DNA from: Pseudomonas sp. TH43
GTDB lineage: Bacteria > Pseudomonadota > Gammaproteobacteria > Pseudomonadales > Pseudomonadaceae
Assembly (NCBI RefSeq): GCF_016650635.1
Contig: NZ_JAEKFI010000001.1
Span: forward strand, 1,302,001 to 1,366,000
Length of the DNA: 64,000 nucleotides
Direction: 5' to 3'
Shown here: one piece after another, positions 9,842-18,363 of the stretch
Position numbering within the stretch: position 1 is the stretch's first letter
How the letters are laid out: each line of letters opens with the position of its first letter
Translations under genes and position numbers: made by a program
The notes under the pieces: generated by a model
Told to the model about the DNA's origin: nothing
Databases searched by the model: none
The model's input: only the letters and a program-made list of their open reading frames with translations

Positions 9842-10282
9842 ATGAAACGCCAAACTCTTCTCAGCATCGCTTTCTCGGTTTTCGCAGTTAACGCTTTCGC
9901 CGCTGCCCCGACCCACACGATGATCGCCGCTGACGGCTCGGATCGTCTGTACCAGAACGCCGTAGCGGCTGATGGCTCCGATCGTCTGCAAGGCAACACC
10001 GTCGCGGCTGATGGCTCGGATCGTCTCCAGGGCAACACCGTCGCGGCTGATGGCTCGGATCGTCTGCAAGGCAACACCGTCGCGGCTGATGGCTCGGGTC
10101 GTCTGCAGGGCAACACCGTAGCGGCTGATGGCTCGGATCGCCTGCAGGGCAACACCGTCGCGGCTGATGGCTCGGATCGTCTGCAGGGCAACACCGTAGC
10201 GGCTGATGGCTCGGATCGTCTGCAGGGCAACACCGTTGCTGAAGGTGGTTCGGATCGTCTGCTTGAACGCCGCGCCGTTTGA
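9842..10282 (+). CDS. secreted protein of nine 13-residue ADGSDRL repeats
   Basis: A 146-residue protein: signal peptide 1-20 (MKRQTLLSIAFSVFAVNAFA), short linker AAPTHTMIA, then nine tandem 13-residue units to the C-terminus. The consensus is ADGSDRLQGNTVA; the first unit (ADGSDRLYQNAVA) and last (EGGSDRLLERRAV) diverge, and unit 5 has GSGRL. The 39-bp DNA repeat spans 9929-10279. There is no cysteine and no membrane segment after the signal. The ATG has CGGAG 9 bp upstream, and a good terminator follows. I do not recognise a function; the D-G-S-D pattern could bind cations, but that is speculation. Repeat number probably varies between strains. Confidence 0.82.
   Translation: MKRQTLLSIAFSVFAVNAFAAAPTHTMIAADGSDRLYQNAVAADGSDRLQGNTVAADGSDRLQGNTVAADGSDRLQGNTVAADGSGRLQGNTVAADGSDRLQGNTVAADGSDRLQGNTVAADGSDRLQGNTVAEGGSDRLLERRAV
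9929..10279 (+). repeat. 39-bp coding tandem repeat, nine units
   Basis: Nine in-frame 39-bp units, very similar at DNA level (GCGGCTGATGGCTCGGATCG core), encode the repeat domain described for the gene starting at 9842. The inner seven are nearly identical, which indicates recent duplication or homogenisation. Confidence 0.92.
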
Positions 10283-10312
10283 ATGGATGGCTTCAATGCA
10301 ACAACCCAGAGA

Positions 10313-10339
10313 AACCCGGCTCCCGCAGCCGGGTTTTTT
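10313..10339 (+). terminator. rho-independent terminator after the repeat-protein gene
   Basis: Stem AACCCGGC / GCCGGGTT with loop TCCCGCA, then a run of six T. It lies 30 bp after the stop and before the convergent DUF1615 gene. Confidence 0.9.
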
Positions 10340-10352
10340 ACGTCTGCGGGAA

Positions 10353-11444
10353 TCAGCCAGCCTTGGCCATGCAGCGTTTGTAACGCTCGTCCACCCGTTT
10401 GGCGAACCAGGCCGTGGTCAGTTTGCGGGTGATTTTCGGGCTTTGCAGGACGATCCCCGGCAACACCGCACGCGGCAATGACTTGCCTTCGGCCTTCTCC
10501 GCCAACTCGAATACCCGTTGATAGAGTTTGGTCTCTTCGAATTCCAGGGTTTTGCCTTTGTCCAGTTGATCGCGAATGGTCGGATTGCGCATGCCCAACG
10601 ACTTGCCAAGGGTGCGCACCGCCAGTTCCGTGCTGCCAGGCATGATCGAGTCGTAACGAATCAAATCGCCATCCAGCGCCAGCGGGATGCCCGAGGCACG
10701 GCTGACGGCATTCTGGAATGCCGCATTACGACTGGCGTACCACCCGGCATTGAAGTCGGCGAAGCGATACAGCGGTTCGCGGTAACTCACCGGGTAGCCG
10801 AGCAAATGCGCGATGCCGAAATACATGCCGCCGCGACGGCTGAACACTTCGTGGCGGATCGTGCCGTCCACCGGGTACGGGTAACCCTTGGCGTGCTGCT
10901 CGGCGAATTCGATGCTGACTTGCATCGGCCCGCCGGTGTGCACCGGGTTGAAACCGCCAAACAGCGTGCGACCCATAGGCACTCTGCCGATGAAATCATC
11001 GAAAATGGCGCTGAGTTCCTTTTCGCTGCGCGCGGCGCTCAGGCGTTCGCTGTAGGTTTTGCCATTGGTCGAGCGAACTTGCAGCGCGCCACTGACCAAC
11101 AGGCTGGGGATGTGCACTTTGGCGGCGCGACGGTCGATTTCGTCACGGGCGATTTTGCCGAGGCCCGGCACGGTCGGATCGGCTTGAAAGGTCGATTCCT
11201 GTTCGGCCACCGCCAGCACCGAGCACAGGTTTTGGGTGGTCGGACTGATGTCTTGCGCGGCAAACGCTGCATAAATATCGGTGGCCCAGCCTTGTCGATC
11301 GGCAGTTTTCGCCGGCATCAGCCGCACGATTTCGGCCTTCACTTCATTCGGCGCACGCTGTGCGGGTTCATCGCTGCGCTGACTGGCGCAACCGCCGAGT
11401 ACCAGCAGTGCGGCGAGCGTGATCGGTAATCGAAAGTTGTGCAT
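10353..11444 (-). CDS. DUF1615 family lipoprotein
   Basis: A 363-residue protein with a lipoprotein signal: hydrophobic stretch then LGGC with Cys19 as the lipid-attachment residue (position +2 Ala, +3 Ser suggests the outer membrane). The mature part matches the DUF1615 pattern, with LCSVLAVAEQESTFQADPTVPGLG, a block that recalls lytic-transglycosylase folds (E in QES followed by F), and GGPMQVSIEFAE. A peptidoglycan role is possible but not shown. It is convergent with the repeat-protein gene and shares the intergenic terminator region. Confidence 0.8.
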   Translation of the reverse strand: MHNFRLPITLAALLVLGGCASQRSDEPAQRAPNEVKAEIVRLMPAKTADRQGWATDIYAAFAAQDISPTTQNLCSVLAVAEQESTFQADPTVPGLGKIARDEIDRRAAKVHIPSLLVSGALQVRSTNGKTYSERLSAARSEKELSAIFDDFIGRVPMGRTLFGGFNPVHTGGPMQVSIEFAEQHAKGYPYPVDGTIRHEVFSRRGGMYFGIAHLLGYPVSYREPLYRFADFNAGWYASRNAAFQNAVSRASGIPLALDGDLIRYDSIMPGSTELAVRTLGKSLGMRNPTIRDQLDKGKTLEFEETKLYQRVFELAEKAEGKSLPRAVLPGIVLQSPKITRKLTTAWFAKRVDERYKRCMAKAG

Positions 11445-12113
11445 GAAGCTTCATCCAGTCCGTTGTGCCCGGTTCACCATACGTTCAATGCCGTGGCGCA
11501 AGCTAGGACTGCAAGGTTCCAGCCCTGTTCCCTGGATGTTCACGCTCCTTCTTTGTCGAGGAGATTCAACTGTGGAGAAGGGATTCAACTGTGGAAAGGA
11601 GATTTATCTGTGAAGGGGGGATTCAACTGTGGAAAGGCGATTTATCTGTGGAGAGGGGATTTATCTGTGGCGAGGGGATTTATCCCCGTTGGACTGCGCA
11701 GCAGTCCCCTTGTAAGTCAAAAGAGGGGCCGCTTCGCGCCCCAACGGGGATAAATCCCCTCGCCACAGATAAACCCCTATACAACAGATAAATCCTCATA
11801 CAACAGATAAATACCCACACCACAGATAAATCCCCATACAACAGATAAATCCCCACACCACAGATAAATCCCCATACAACACATAAATACCCACACCACA
11901 GATAAATCCCCACACCACAGATAAATCCCCACCACAGATAACGCCCCCACCACAGGTTTGCCCGCTCACTTAGAGGTTTCAGCGACTGATGACAAACTGA
12001 TTGCAAAACGTTACTGAGAAAGCCTATCATTTGCGCCTGGAGTCGCATTTGCGCAAGGAGTTCCCGCGCCGCCCTTATTTTTTCCCATTGGCCGTGCGCC
12101 TCCAGGTATAAAA
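11445..12113. other. gene-free 670-bp stretch dominated by repeats
   Basis: Contains the repeat field at 11561-11957 and, from about 11960, a unique leader before the siderophore receptor gene. Open frames here read through repeats (Ile/Tyr/Leu-rich, low complexity) and are not considered genes. No convincing Fur box was found near 12000-12050. Confidence 0.8.
11561..11957. repeat. expanded REP half-site arrays around a palindromic core
   Basis: The core 11666-11767 is a doublet of the GGGGATTTATCCCC family. To its left lie six degenerate units of about 18 bp, consensus GAGGGGATTTATCTGTGGA (variants with GATTCAACTGTGG). To its right lie ten units of the complementary type, consensus CACAGATAAATCCCC with spacers of 2-5 bp (ACAC or ATACA). 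The two arrays are mutually inverted, so the whole is an extended imperfect palindrome. Confidence 0.88.
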
Positions 12114-14318
12114 ATGCCCGCTCCTGCTCGACTCGCCGTCCCTTTTCGCCCAACGCTTCTCGCCCTGCTGTGCTCCCTGACTGTCACCGCTTACGCCGCC
12201 GAAGGCGATAGCAACGAGCTGGTGCTCGACAACGTCAACATCAACGCCCAGGCGCCGACGCCAAATGCCTTGCCACCGGTTTACGCCGGTGGTCAGGTCG
12301 CGCGTGGTGGTCAGCTCGGCGTGTTGGGCAATCAAGACATGATGGACGTGCCGTTCAGCGCGGCGTCCTATACCGAGCAACTGATTCAGGATCAACAGGC
12401 CGAAGACGTCGCCGATGTGCTGCTCAACGACTCGTCGGTACGCCAGGCTTCGGGTTTTTCCAACCAATCGCAGGTCTTTATGATTCGCGGTTTGCCGCTG
12501 AACGGCGACGACATTTCCTATAACGGCCTGTACGGCGTACTGCCACGGCAGATCATTTCCACTGACGCGCTGGAGCGTGTGGAAGTGTTCAAAGGCCCGA
12601 ATGCCTTCGTCAACGGCGTGACCCCGACCGGCTCCGGCATCGGTGGCGGCGTCAATTTGCAGCCAAAACGCGCCGGCGACGTGCCACTGCGCCGCTACAC
12701 CACCGACATCAACAGCGAAGGCCGCATCGGTCAGCACCTCGATCTCGGTCAGCGCTTCGGTGAAGACAACCGCTTCGGCGCGCGGGTCAACCTGTCCCAG
12801 CGCGAAGGCGACACCGCCATCGACCACGAAAACCAGCGCTCGAAACTGTTCGCCATCGGCCTCGATTATCGCGGCGACGCCCTGCGCATTTCCGGTGACT
12901 TCGCCTACCAGAAAGAACGCGTCAACGGTGGTCGCAACTCGGTCAACCTCGGCACCGCCACGCACATTCCGGACGCACCGTCGGCCGACACCAACTACGC
13001 GCCGAAGTGGGGCTACACCGACATCGAAGACACCTTCGGCATGCTCCGCGCCGAGTACGATCTGAACGACAACTGGACCGCCTACGCCGCGGGTGGCGCC
13101 AAGCACACCCGCGAAGTCGGGCGCTACAACTCGACCACGCTGGTCGGCAACACGGGTGCGTCGACCACCACTGGCTCGTTTATCCCCCATGACGAAGACA
13201 ACACCAGCGTCATGGCCGGCCTTAACGGCAAGTTCAACACCGGCGCCGTCAGCCACAAGCTGAATTTCGGCCTGACCGGCATCTGGGCTGAACAGCGCAG
13301 CGCCTATGACTTCGACCTGACCAAATACGCCAACAACATCTACCACCCGGTGGAAACCCCGTCGCCGGTCGGCAACTTCGCCGGTGGCGACAACAGCGAT
13401 CCGGGCATCGTCGGCAAGACCTTCAACCGTAGCCTCGCGATCTCCGACACCCTCGGTTTCTTCGATGATCGCCTGCTGATCACCGCCGGTCTGCGTCGCC
13501 AGCAATTGGTCGTGCAAGGTTACAGCTACGCCAGCTATGGCAGCGGCCCGCGTTCTTCCAGCTACGACGAATCGATCACCACGCCGGTGTACGGCATCGT
13601 GTTCAAGCCATGGGAGCATGTTTCGTTCTACGCCAACCACATCGAAGGCCTGGCGCAAGGGCCGACGTCGCCGACCACGTCCGGCTCGCGCGTCGTGATC
13701 AACGGCAACGAAGCCTACGCACCGGCACGCTCGAAGCAGACCGAAGCCGGGGTGAAAGTCGACATGGGCACCTACGGTGCAAGCTTGGGTGTTTATCGCA
13801 TCGAACAGCCGAGCGACGGTTACTCGGAAATCATCGACGCCAACACGTCGCGTTATGTGCGTGAAGGCGAGCAAGTCAACAAAGGCGTGGAAATGAACGT
13901 GTTCGGCGAGCCGATCAGCGGCCTGCGCCTGATCAGCGGCCTGACCCTGATGGACACCGAACTGAAAAATACCCAGAACGGCGCCAACGACGGCAACCGT
14001 GCGATTGGTGTGCCGACCTTCCAGTTCAACGCCGGCGCCGACTGGGACGTGCCCGGCCTGCAAGGCGTAGCGCTGAATGCGCGGATGCTGCGCACCGGCG
14101 GCCAATATGCTGACGCGGCGAACAATTTGAGCCTGCCGACCTGGAATCGCTTCGATGCGGGTGCGCGTTATGCGTTCAAGGTTTCCGAGAAGGACGTGAC
14201 CGTGCGTCTGGGCGTGGAAAACCTGGCGAACAAGAAGTACTGGGAATCGGCTCAGGGCGGTTACCTGACCCAAGGCGAACCGCGCGTGGCGAAGTTGTCG
14301 GGGACGATCGACTTCTAA
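12114..14318 (+). CDS. TonB-dependent siderophore receptor
   Basis: Complete 734-residue outer-membrane receptor. Signal peptide about 1-29 (RPTLLALLCSLTVTAYAA), then a TonB-box-like ELVLDNVNINA, a plug domain with FMIRGLPLNGDDISYNGLYG and VEVFKGPNAFVNG, and a 22-strand-type barrel that ends in Phe (KLSGTIDF). The plug and C-terminal RLGVENLANKKYW are typical of ferric hydroxamate-type siderophore receptors, but the ligand is not determined. No STN signalling domain is present, unlike fecA at the other end of the window. A terminator follows. It stands alone; the flanking genes are unrelated. Confidence 0.92.
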   Translation: MPAPARLAVPFRPTLLALLCSLTVTAYAAEGDSNELVLDNVNINAQAPTPNALPPVYAGGQVARGGQLGVLGNQDMMDVPFSAASYTEQLIQDQQAEDVADVLLNDSSVRQASGFSNQSQVFMIRGLPLNGDDISYNGLYGVLPRQIISTDALERVEVFKGPNAFVNGVTPTGSGIGGGVNLQPKRAGDVPLRRYTTDINSEGRIGQHLDLGQRFGEDNRFGARVNLSQREGDTAIDHENQRSKLFAIGLDYRGDALRISGDFAYQKERVNGGRNSVNLGTATHIPDAPSADTNYAPKWGYTDIEDTFGMLRAEYDLNDNWTAYAAGGAKHTREVGRYNSTTLVGNTGASTTTGSFIPHDEDNTSVMAGLNGKFNTGAVSHKLNFGLTGIWAEQRSAYDFDLTKYANNIYHPVETPSPVGNFAGGDNSDPGIVGKTFNRSLAISDTLGFFDDRLLITAGLRRQQLVVQGYSYASYGSGPRSSSYDESITTPVYGIVFKPWEHVSFYANHIEGLAQGPTSPTTSGSRVVINGNEAYAPARSKQTEAGVKVDMGTYGASLGVYRIEQPSDGYSEIIDANTSRYVREGEQVNKGVEMNVFGEPISGLRLISGLTLMDTELKNTQNGANDGNRAIGVPTFQFNAGADWDVPGLQGVALNARMLRTGGQYADAANNLSLPTWNRFDAGARYAFKVSEKDVTVRLGVENLANKKYWESAQGGYLTQGEPRVAKLSGTIDF

Positions 14319-14331
14319 GCGTCACCGTCAG

Positions 14332-14373
14332 GAAAAAGGCTCCGCGGCTTTGATGGCTGCGGGGCCTTTTTTT
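14332..14373 (+). terminator. rho-independent terminator after the siderophore receptor
   Basis: AAAAAGGCTCCGCGGC pairs imperfectly with GCTGCGGGGCCTTTTTTT across a short loop, followed by the T run. It starts about 14 bp after the stop. Confidence 0.85.
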
Positions 14374-14468
14374 GTTTTGCGGGGGATTTTCCGGCCTCAT
14401 CGCGAGCAGAACTGGCCAGCCCGACCTTCTGATCCATACTTGCTGCACCCCGTGAGGAGAACAAACTC

Positions 14469-16004
14469 ATGAACCGCAGCGACGTTCTGATCATCGGCGC
14501 CGGCCCCACCGGCCTGGTGCTAGCCCTGTGGCTGAGCAAACTCGGCGTGCGCGTGCGCATCATCGACAAGACTTCCGCACCTGGTACCACCTCCCGGGCG
14601 CTGGCGGTGCAAGCGCGGACGCTGGAGTTGTATCGGCAACTGGACCTGTCCGACACCATCGTGCGCAGCGGCCACCGGGTCGCGGCGGCGAATTTCTGGG
14701 TCAACGGCAAACCGGTCGCGCAACTGCCGCTCAATCGTATCGGCGAGGGCCTGACGCCCTACGCGTTTGTCGAAATTTTTCCGCAGGATCAACACGAACA
14801 GTTACTGATCGAGCGCCTCGCCGACTATGGCGTCAGCGTCGAACGCGAAACCACGCTGGACAGCTTCGACGAAACCGGCGACGGCCTCAACGCGCATTTA
14901 CGTCGCCCCGATGGCGCGCAGGAAGTCTGCCAGGCCTGCTATCTGGCGGGCTGCGACGGCGCCCGTTCGGTGGTGCGCAAAGCCCTCGATGCCGGTTTCC
15001 CCGGCGGCACTTATCAGCAGATTTTCTACGTCGCGGACGTGCAGGCCAGCGGCCCGGCGATCAATGGCGAATTGCATCTGGACCTCGACGAGGCGGATTT
15101 TCTCGCGGTGTTCCCGCTGGCTGGCGCAGGCCGCGCAAGGCTGATCGGCACGGTGCGTGACGAACGCGCAGACCGTGCCGAAACCCTGGAGTTTTCCGAT
15201 GTCAGCAGCCGCGCCATCGACCACTTGAAAGTGCACATCGAAGACGTCCACTGGTTTTCCACCTACCGCGTGCACCACCGCGTGGCCGAGCACTTTCGCG
15301 GCGGTCGGGCATTCTTGCTGGGCGATGCGGCGCATGTGCATAGCCCGGCCGGTGGTCAGGGCATGAACACCGGGATTGGCGATGCGATCAATCTGGCGTG
15401 GAAGCTGGCGGCCGTGCTCAGCGGTGCGGCAACGGCCAAGTTGCTCGACAGCTACGAAACCGAACGCATCGCCTTCGCCCGGCGATTGGTCTCGACCACC
15501 GACAAGGTGTTCAGCTTCGTCACCGCCGAGGGCCGCCTCGCTGACTTGCTGCGCACACGACTGGCACCGTTCCTGATCCCGAAAATGGCGTCATTCGAAG
15601 CGAGCCGTGAATTCCTCTTTCGCACCGTATCGCAAGTCACCCTCAACTATCGCGGCATGCCGCTCAGCCAGGGCGAGGCCGGCCATGTTCACGGCGGCGA
15701 CCGCTTGCCGTGGGCGCATGATGGCGAGGGGGATAATTATGAACCGCTGCGCCAGCCGTGCTGGCAGGTGCATGTGTACGGTGACACCAGCGACGAGATG
15801 ATCGCCTGGTGCCACGAACACCATCTGCCGTTGCACGTATTCGACTGGCGGCCGGCGTTTGAAACGGCGGGATTGGGGCGCAACGGCTTTTACCTGCTGC
15901 GCCCGGATACGTACGTGGCGATTGCCGACAACAGTGCTGACCCAAAAGTGATCGAACGCTACTTCCGCGATCACGGCATCCGCCCGTTCTTCAACAACCC
16001 CTGA
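14469..16004 (+). CDS. FAD-dependent aromatic-type monooxygenase
   Basis: Class A flavoprotein monooxygenase, 511 residues. Dinucleotide-binding GAGPTGL at 10-16 near the N-terminus; the second FAD motif is LLGDAAHVHSPAGGQGMN (about 287-304), followed by a helix with DAINLAWKLA. The C-terminal part (about 400-511) is a thioredoxin-like extension as in phenol hydroxylase and PheA/TfdB-type enzymes, without a CxxC. GAGGAG lies upstream of the ATG. Such enzymes hydroxylate phenolic or polyketide-like substrates with NAD(P)H and O2; the substrate is unknown. It is a single gene, closed by a palindromic repeat shared with convergent hemB. Confidence 0.88.
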   Translation: MNRSDVLIIGAGPTGLVLALWLSKLGVRVRIIDKTSAPGTTSRALAVQARTLELYRQLDLSDTIVRSGHRVAAANFWVNGKPVAQLPLNRIGEGLTPYAFVEIFPQDQHEQLLIERLADYGVSVERETTLDSFDETGDGLNAHLRRPDGAQEVCQACYLAGCDGARSVVRKALDAGFPGGTYQQIFYVADVQASGPAINGELHLDLDEADFLAVFPLAGAGRARLIGTVRDERADRAETLEFSDVSSRAIDHLKVHIEDVHWFSTYRVHHRVAEHFRGGRAFLLGDAAHVHSPAGGQGMNTGIGDAINLAWKLAAVLSGAATAKLLDSYETERIAFARRLVSTTDKVFSFVTAEGRLADLLRTRLAPFLIPKMASFEASREFLFRTVSQVTLNYRGMPLSQGEAGHVHGGDRLPWAHDGEGDNYEPLRQPCWQVHVYGDTSDEMIAWCHEHHLPLHVFDWRPAFETAGLGRNGFYLLRPDTYVAIADNSADPKVIERYFRDHGIRPFFNNP

Positions 16005-16019
16005 TCCACACTCGCCCCT

Positions 16020-16093
16020 TGTAGGAGCAAGGCTTGCCCGCGAAGGCGTCGTTGACTGACGCGACGCCTTCGCGGGCAAGCCTTGCTCCTACA
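16020..16093. repeat. REPIN-like doublet between convergent genes
   Basis: Arms TGTAGGAGCAAGGCTTGCCC and GGGCAAGCCTTGCTCCTACA, the GCAAGGCTTGCCCGCGAAG variant, meet in a short centre. It sits between the monooxygenase and hemB stops and can terminate both directions. Confidence 0.88.
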
Positions 16094-16103
16094 GCGTTCT
16101 TCG

Positions 16104-17078
16104 TTAAATTCCGGCCAGGGCCAGGTCCATCGCAAAGTAGGTGAAGATCAGATCCGCCCCCGCCCGCTTGATCGCGCCAAGGCTTTCGCGTACCACACGA
16201 TCTTCATCAATCGCCCCGGCCTGCGCGCCGAACTTGATCATCGCGTACTCGCCGCTGACCTGATAGGCCGACAGCGGCAGGTTCGAGGCTTCGCGAATAT
16301 CACGGATGATGTCCAGGTACGCGCCGGCCGGTTTGACCATCAGTGCATCGGCGCCTTCCTGCTCGTCGAGCAGCGATTCGCGCAGGGCTTCACGACGGTT
16401 CATCGGGTTCATCTGATAGCTTTTGCGGTCGCCCTTCAGCGCGCTGCCACCCGCTTCGCGGAACGGGCCGTACAGCGCCGAAGCAAACTTGGTCGAATAC
16501 GCCATGATCGGAATCTGCGTGAACCCGGCGGCGTCCAGCGCCTGGCGAATTGCTCGCACCTGACCGTCCATCGCTGCCGACGGCGCGATCACGTCAGCAC
16601 CGGCGCGGGCTGCCGCGACGGCCTGTTTGCCGAGGTTGATCAGCGTCTGGTCGTTGTCGACTTCATGGTTGTGCATCACGCCACAGTGGCCGTGGTCGGT
16701 GTATTCGCAGAAGCAGGTGTCGGACATCACGATCATTTCCGGCACAGCATCCTTGGCAATGCGCGACATGCGCGAAACCAGGCCGTCTTCGCGCCAGGTG
16801 TCGCTGCCGTTGCCGTCCAGGTGATGCGATACGCCGAAGGTCATCACCGACTTGATGCCGGCACGGGCGTAACGCTCGATCTCGCCGGCCAGTTTGCGCT
16901 CGGGAATACGCATCACGCCGGGCATGCTCTTGATCGGCACGAAGTCATCGATTTCTTCCTCGACGAAAATCGGCAGCACCAGATCGTTCAGGCTGAATTC
17001 GGTTTCCTGGAACAGGCTGCGCAGGCTCGCATTGCGGCGCAGACGGCGGGGACGTGCTTCGGGGAACTGACTGGACAT
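16104..17078 (-). CDS. hemB: delta-aminolevulinic acid dehydratase (porphobilinogen synthase)
   Basis: Condenses two 5-aminolevulinate molecules to porphobilinogen in haem and tetrapyrrole synthesis. It has 324 residues, usual family length. Active-site lysines lie in YSTKFAS (Lys197) and ALMVKPAG (Lys249, Schiff base). The metal loop [14 protein letters not shown] carries Cys122, Cys124 and Cys132, the zinc-binding triad. The characterised P. aeruginosa HemB has no such triad and uses magnesium, so this may be a zinc-type paralogue. It is monocistronic, with a long leader of about 140 bp before the next gene. Confidence 0.96.
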   Translation of the reverse strand: MSSQFPEARPRRLRRNASLRSLFQETEFSLNDLVLPIFVEEEIDDFVPIKSMPGVMRIPERKLAGEIERYARAGIKSVMTFGVSHHLDGNGSDTWREDGLVSRMSRIAKDAVPEMIVMSDTCFCEYTDHGHCGVMHNHEVDNDQTLINLGKQAVAAARAGADVIAPSAAMDGQVRAIRQALDAAGFTQIPIMAYSTKFASALYGPFREAGGSALKGDRKSYQMNPMNRREALRESLLDEQEGADALMVKPAGAYLDIIRDIREASNLPLSAYQVSGEYAMIKFGAQAGAIDEDRVVRESLGAIKRAGADLIFTYFAMDLALAGI

Positions 17079-17221
17079 GGGGCCTTTCCTGAAAAAACGG
17101 CAGATGAGACGAAAGTCGTAGGGGGCGAAGCTTATGCCTTGCGGGGGTTGAGGTACAAACCTGGATCAATCAAGAGAGCATTACCGGTCGCGCAATAATC
17201 CTCCGGATTGTGCACATCCCT

Positions 17222-17311
17222 TGTAGGAGTGAGCCTGCTCGCGATGGCGGTGTATCAGTCAACGTTGATGTCGACTGATACATCGCCATCGCGAGCAGGC
17301 TCACTCCTACA
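17222..17311. repeat. REPIN-like doublet (GGAGTGAGCCTGCTCGCGATGGC variant)
   Basis: Arms TGTAGGAGTGAGCCTGCTCG and CGAGCAGGCTCACTCCTACA; the pairing extends inward (GCGATGGCG / CGCCATCGC, then TGTATCAGTC / GACTGATACA), giving a very long near-perfect palindrome. Confidence 0.9.
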
Positions 17312-17327
17312 GGGGTTGTGTGGGGTG

Positions 17328-18026
17328 TCAGGACGGGATGGTCAGGCCTCGGATGACCGCCGGCCGCGCCAGGAAGCGCTCCAGCACGCGAGTGACATTC
17401 GGGAAGTTCTGGATCCCGACCAGGTCGCCCGCCTCATAAAAACCAATCAGGTTGCGCACCCACGGGAACGTGGCGATGTCGGCAATCGTGTAGCGCTCGC
17501 CCATCAGCCAGTCGCGGCCTTCCAGGCGGGTATCGAGGACTTTGAGCAGGCGTTTGCTTTCGTCGACATAACGATCACGCGGGCGCTTGTCTTCGTAATC
17601 CTTGCCGGCGAATTTGTTGAAAAAACCCAACTGGCCGAACATCGGGCCAATACCCCCCATCTGAAACATCAGCCACTGGATGGTTTCGTAGCGCAGCGCA
17701 CCTTCCTGCGCCAGTAACTGACCGCTCTTGTCGGCCAGATAAATCAGGATCGCGCCGGATTCGAACAACGGCAGCGGCTGATCTTCCGGGCCATGCGGAT
17801 CGAGAATCGCCGGGATCTTGTTGTTCGGGTTTAGCGACAGAAACGCCGGGGACAACTGATCGTTGCTGTCGAAAGCGACCTTGTGCGGCTCGTACGGCAG
17901 GCCGATCTCTTCGAGCATGATCGAGACTTTGACGCCGTTGGGGGTCGGCAAGGAATAGAGCTGAATCCAGTCAGGGTACTGCGCCGGCCATTTCTGGGTG
18001 ATCGGGAACGCGGACAGATCGGTCAT
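17328..18026 (-). CDS. glutathione S-transferase family protein (YfcG/YghU-like)
   Basis: A 232-residue two-domain GST. The N-terminal thioredoxin-fold domain starts at IQLYSLPTPNGVKVSIMLEE, with TPNG at the glutathione site, KIPAIL containing the cis-Pro, and FESGAILIYLAD as the gamma-glutamyl site. The alpha-helical C-terminal domain has the N-capping box YTIADIATFPWV. The sequence resembles the Nu-class disulfide reductases (YfcG, YghU) that use GSH in place of a catalytic cysteine. An ATG three codons upstream (18035) is an alternative start without a ribosome site. Confidence 0.88.
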   Translation of the reverse strand: MTDLSAFPITQKWPAQYPDWIQLYSLPTPNGVKVSIMLEEIGLPYEPHKVAFDSNDQLSPAFLSLNPNNKIPAILDPHGPEDQPLPLFESGAILIYLADKSGQLLAQEGALRYETIQWLMFQMGGIGPMFGQLGFFNKFAGKDYEDKRPRDRYVDESKRLLKVLDTRLEGRDWLMGERYTIADIATFPWVRNLIGFYEAGDLVGIQNFPNVTRVLERFLARPAVIRGLTIPS

Positions 18027-18063
18027 GGGAAGCATCCAGTCACAAATTGAACCCCGATATTAA

Positions 18064-18146
18064 TGTAGGAGCTGCCGCAGGCTGCGAACTTTTGATCTTG
18101 AGCCTTTCCTCACGTTAAAAAATCGCAGCCTGCGGCAGCCTCTACA
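18064..18146. repeat. REPIN-like doublet (GCTGCCGCAGGCTGCGA family)
   Basis: Arms TGTAGGAGCTGCCGCAGGCT and AGCCTGCGGCAGCCTCTACA (one inserted base in the right arm). It lies upstream of the GST gene and of the small ORF at 18247, in a gene-poor stretch. Confidence 0.85.
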
Positions 18147-18246
18147 TGAACCGTAACATCCTGTGGCTAACCTTTGCCCCTGACGGTTATTCGGTGCCGC
18201 TACATTGCGCGGATCGAACCAAATCGGCCTTAAAGGACTCTGAGCT

Positions 18247-18363
18247 ATGCACTTGTTGCAGAGGAAGCCGTTCACGACAGGGAAAACACCCGGTGCTGGG
18301 AGCCAGTGGTGTAAAGGTTTGTCAGCCTTAATCGAACTTGCTGAAGAACCCCTTATTCCATGA
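18247..18363 (+). CDS. 38-residue small ORF overlapping the histidine phosphatase start
   Basis: ATG at 18247, AAAGGA about 8 bp upstream, 38 codons, TGA at 18361-18363. The stop overlaps the ATG of the phosphatase gene by 4 bp (ATGA). The peptide begins MHLLQRKPFTTGKTP and has one Cys (QWCKG); no signal peptide. The phosphatase has no good ribosome site of its own, so this ORF probably drives its translation (inference). I do not recognise the peptide. It may be a leader or a small protein. Confidence 0.5.
   Translation: MHLLQRKPFTTGKTPGAGSQWCKGLSALIELAEEPLIP

Noticed and set aside
9637..10296. 219-codon - strand frame with RRSEPSAATVLPC repeats
   Set aside because: It is the antisense reading of the 39-bp tandem repeat. 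The + strand frame has the signal peptide, ribosome site and terminator.
11768..11957. CRISPR-like look of the short repeats
   Set aside because: Units are about 18 bp with 2-5 bp spacers that recur, no unique spacers, no cas genes.
11990..12060. Possible Fur box before the siderophore receptor
   Set aside because: ACTGAGAAAGCCTATCATTT resembles only one half of the 19-bp Fur consensus; too weak to call.
11680..12153. 157-codon - strand frame rich in Ile/Tyr/Val
   Set aside because: Reads straight through the CACAGATAAATCCCC array; a product of the repeat, not a gene.
12075..14273. 732-codon open frame on the - strand opposite the siderophore receptor
   Set aside because: It is a shadow of a clear receptor gene, and its translation resembles no family.
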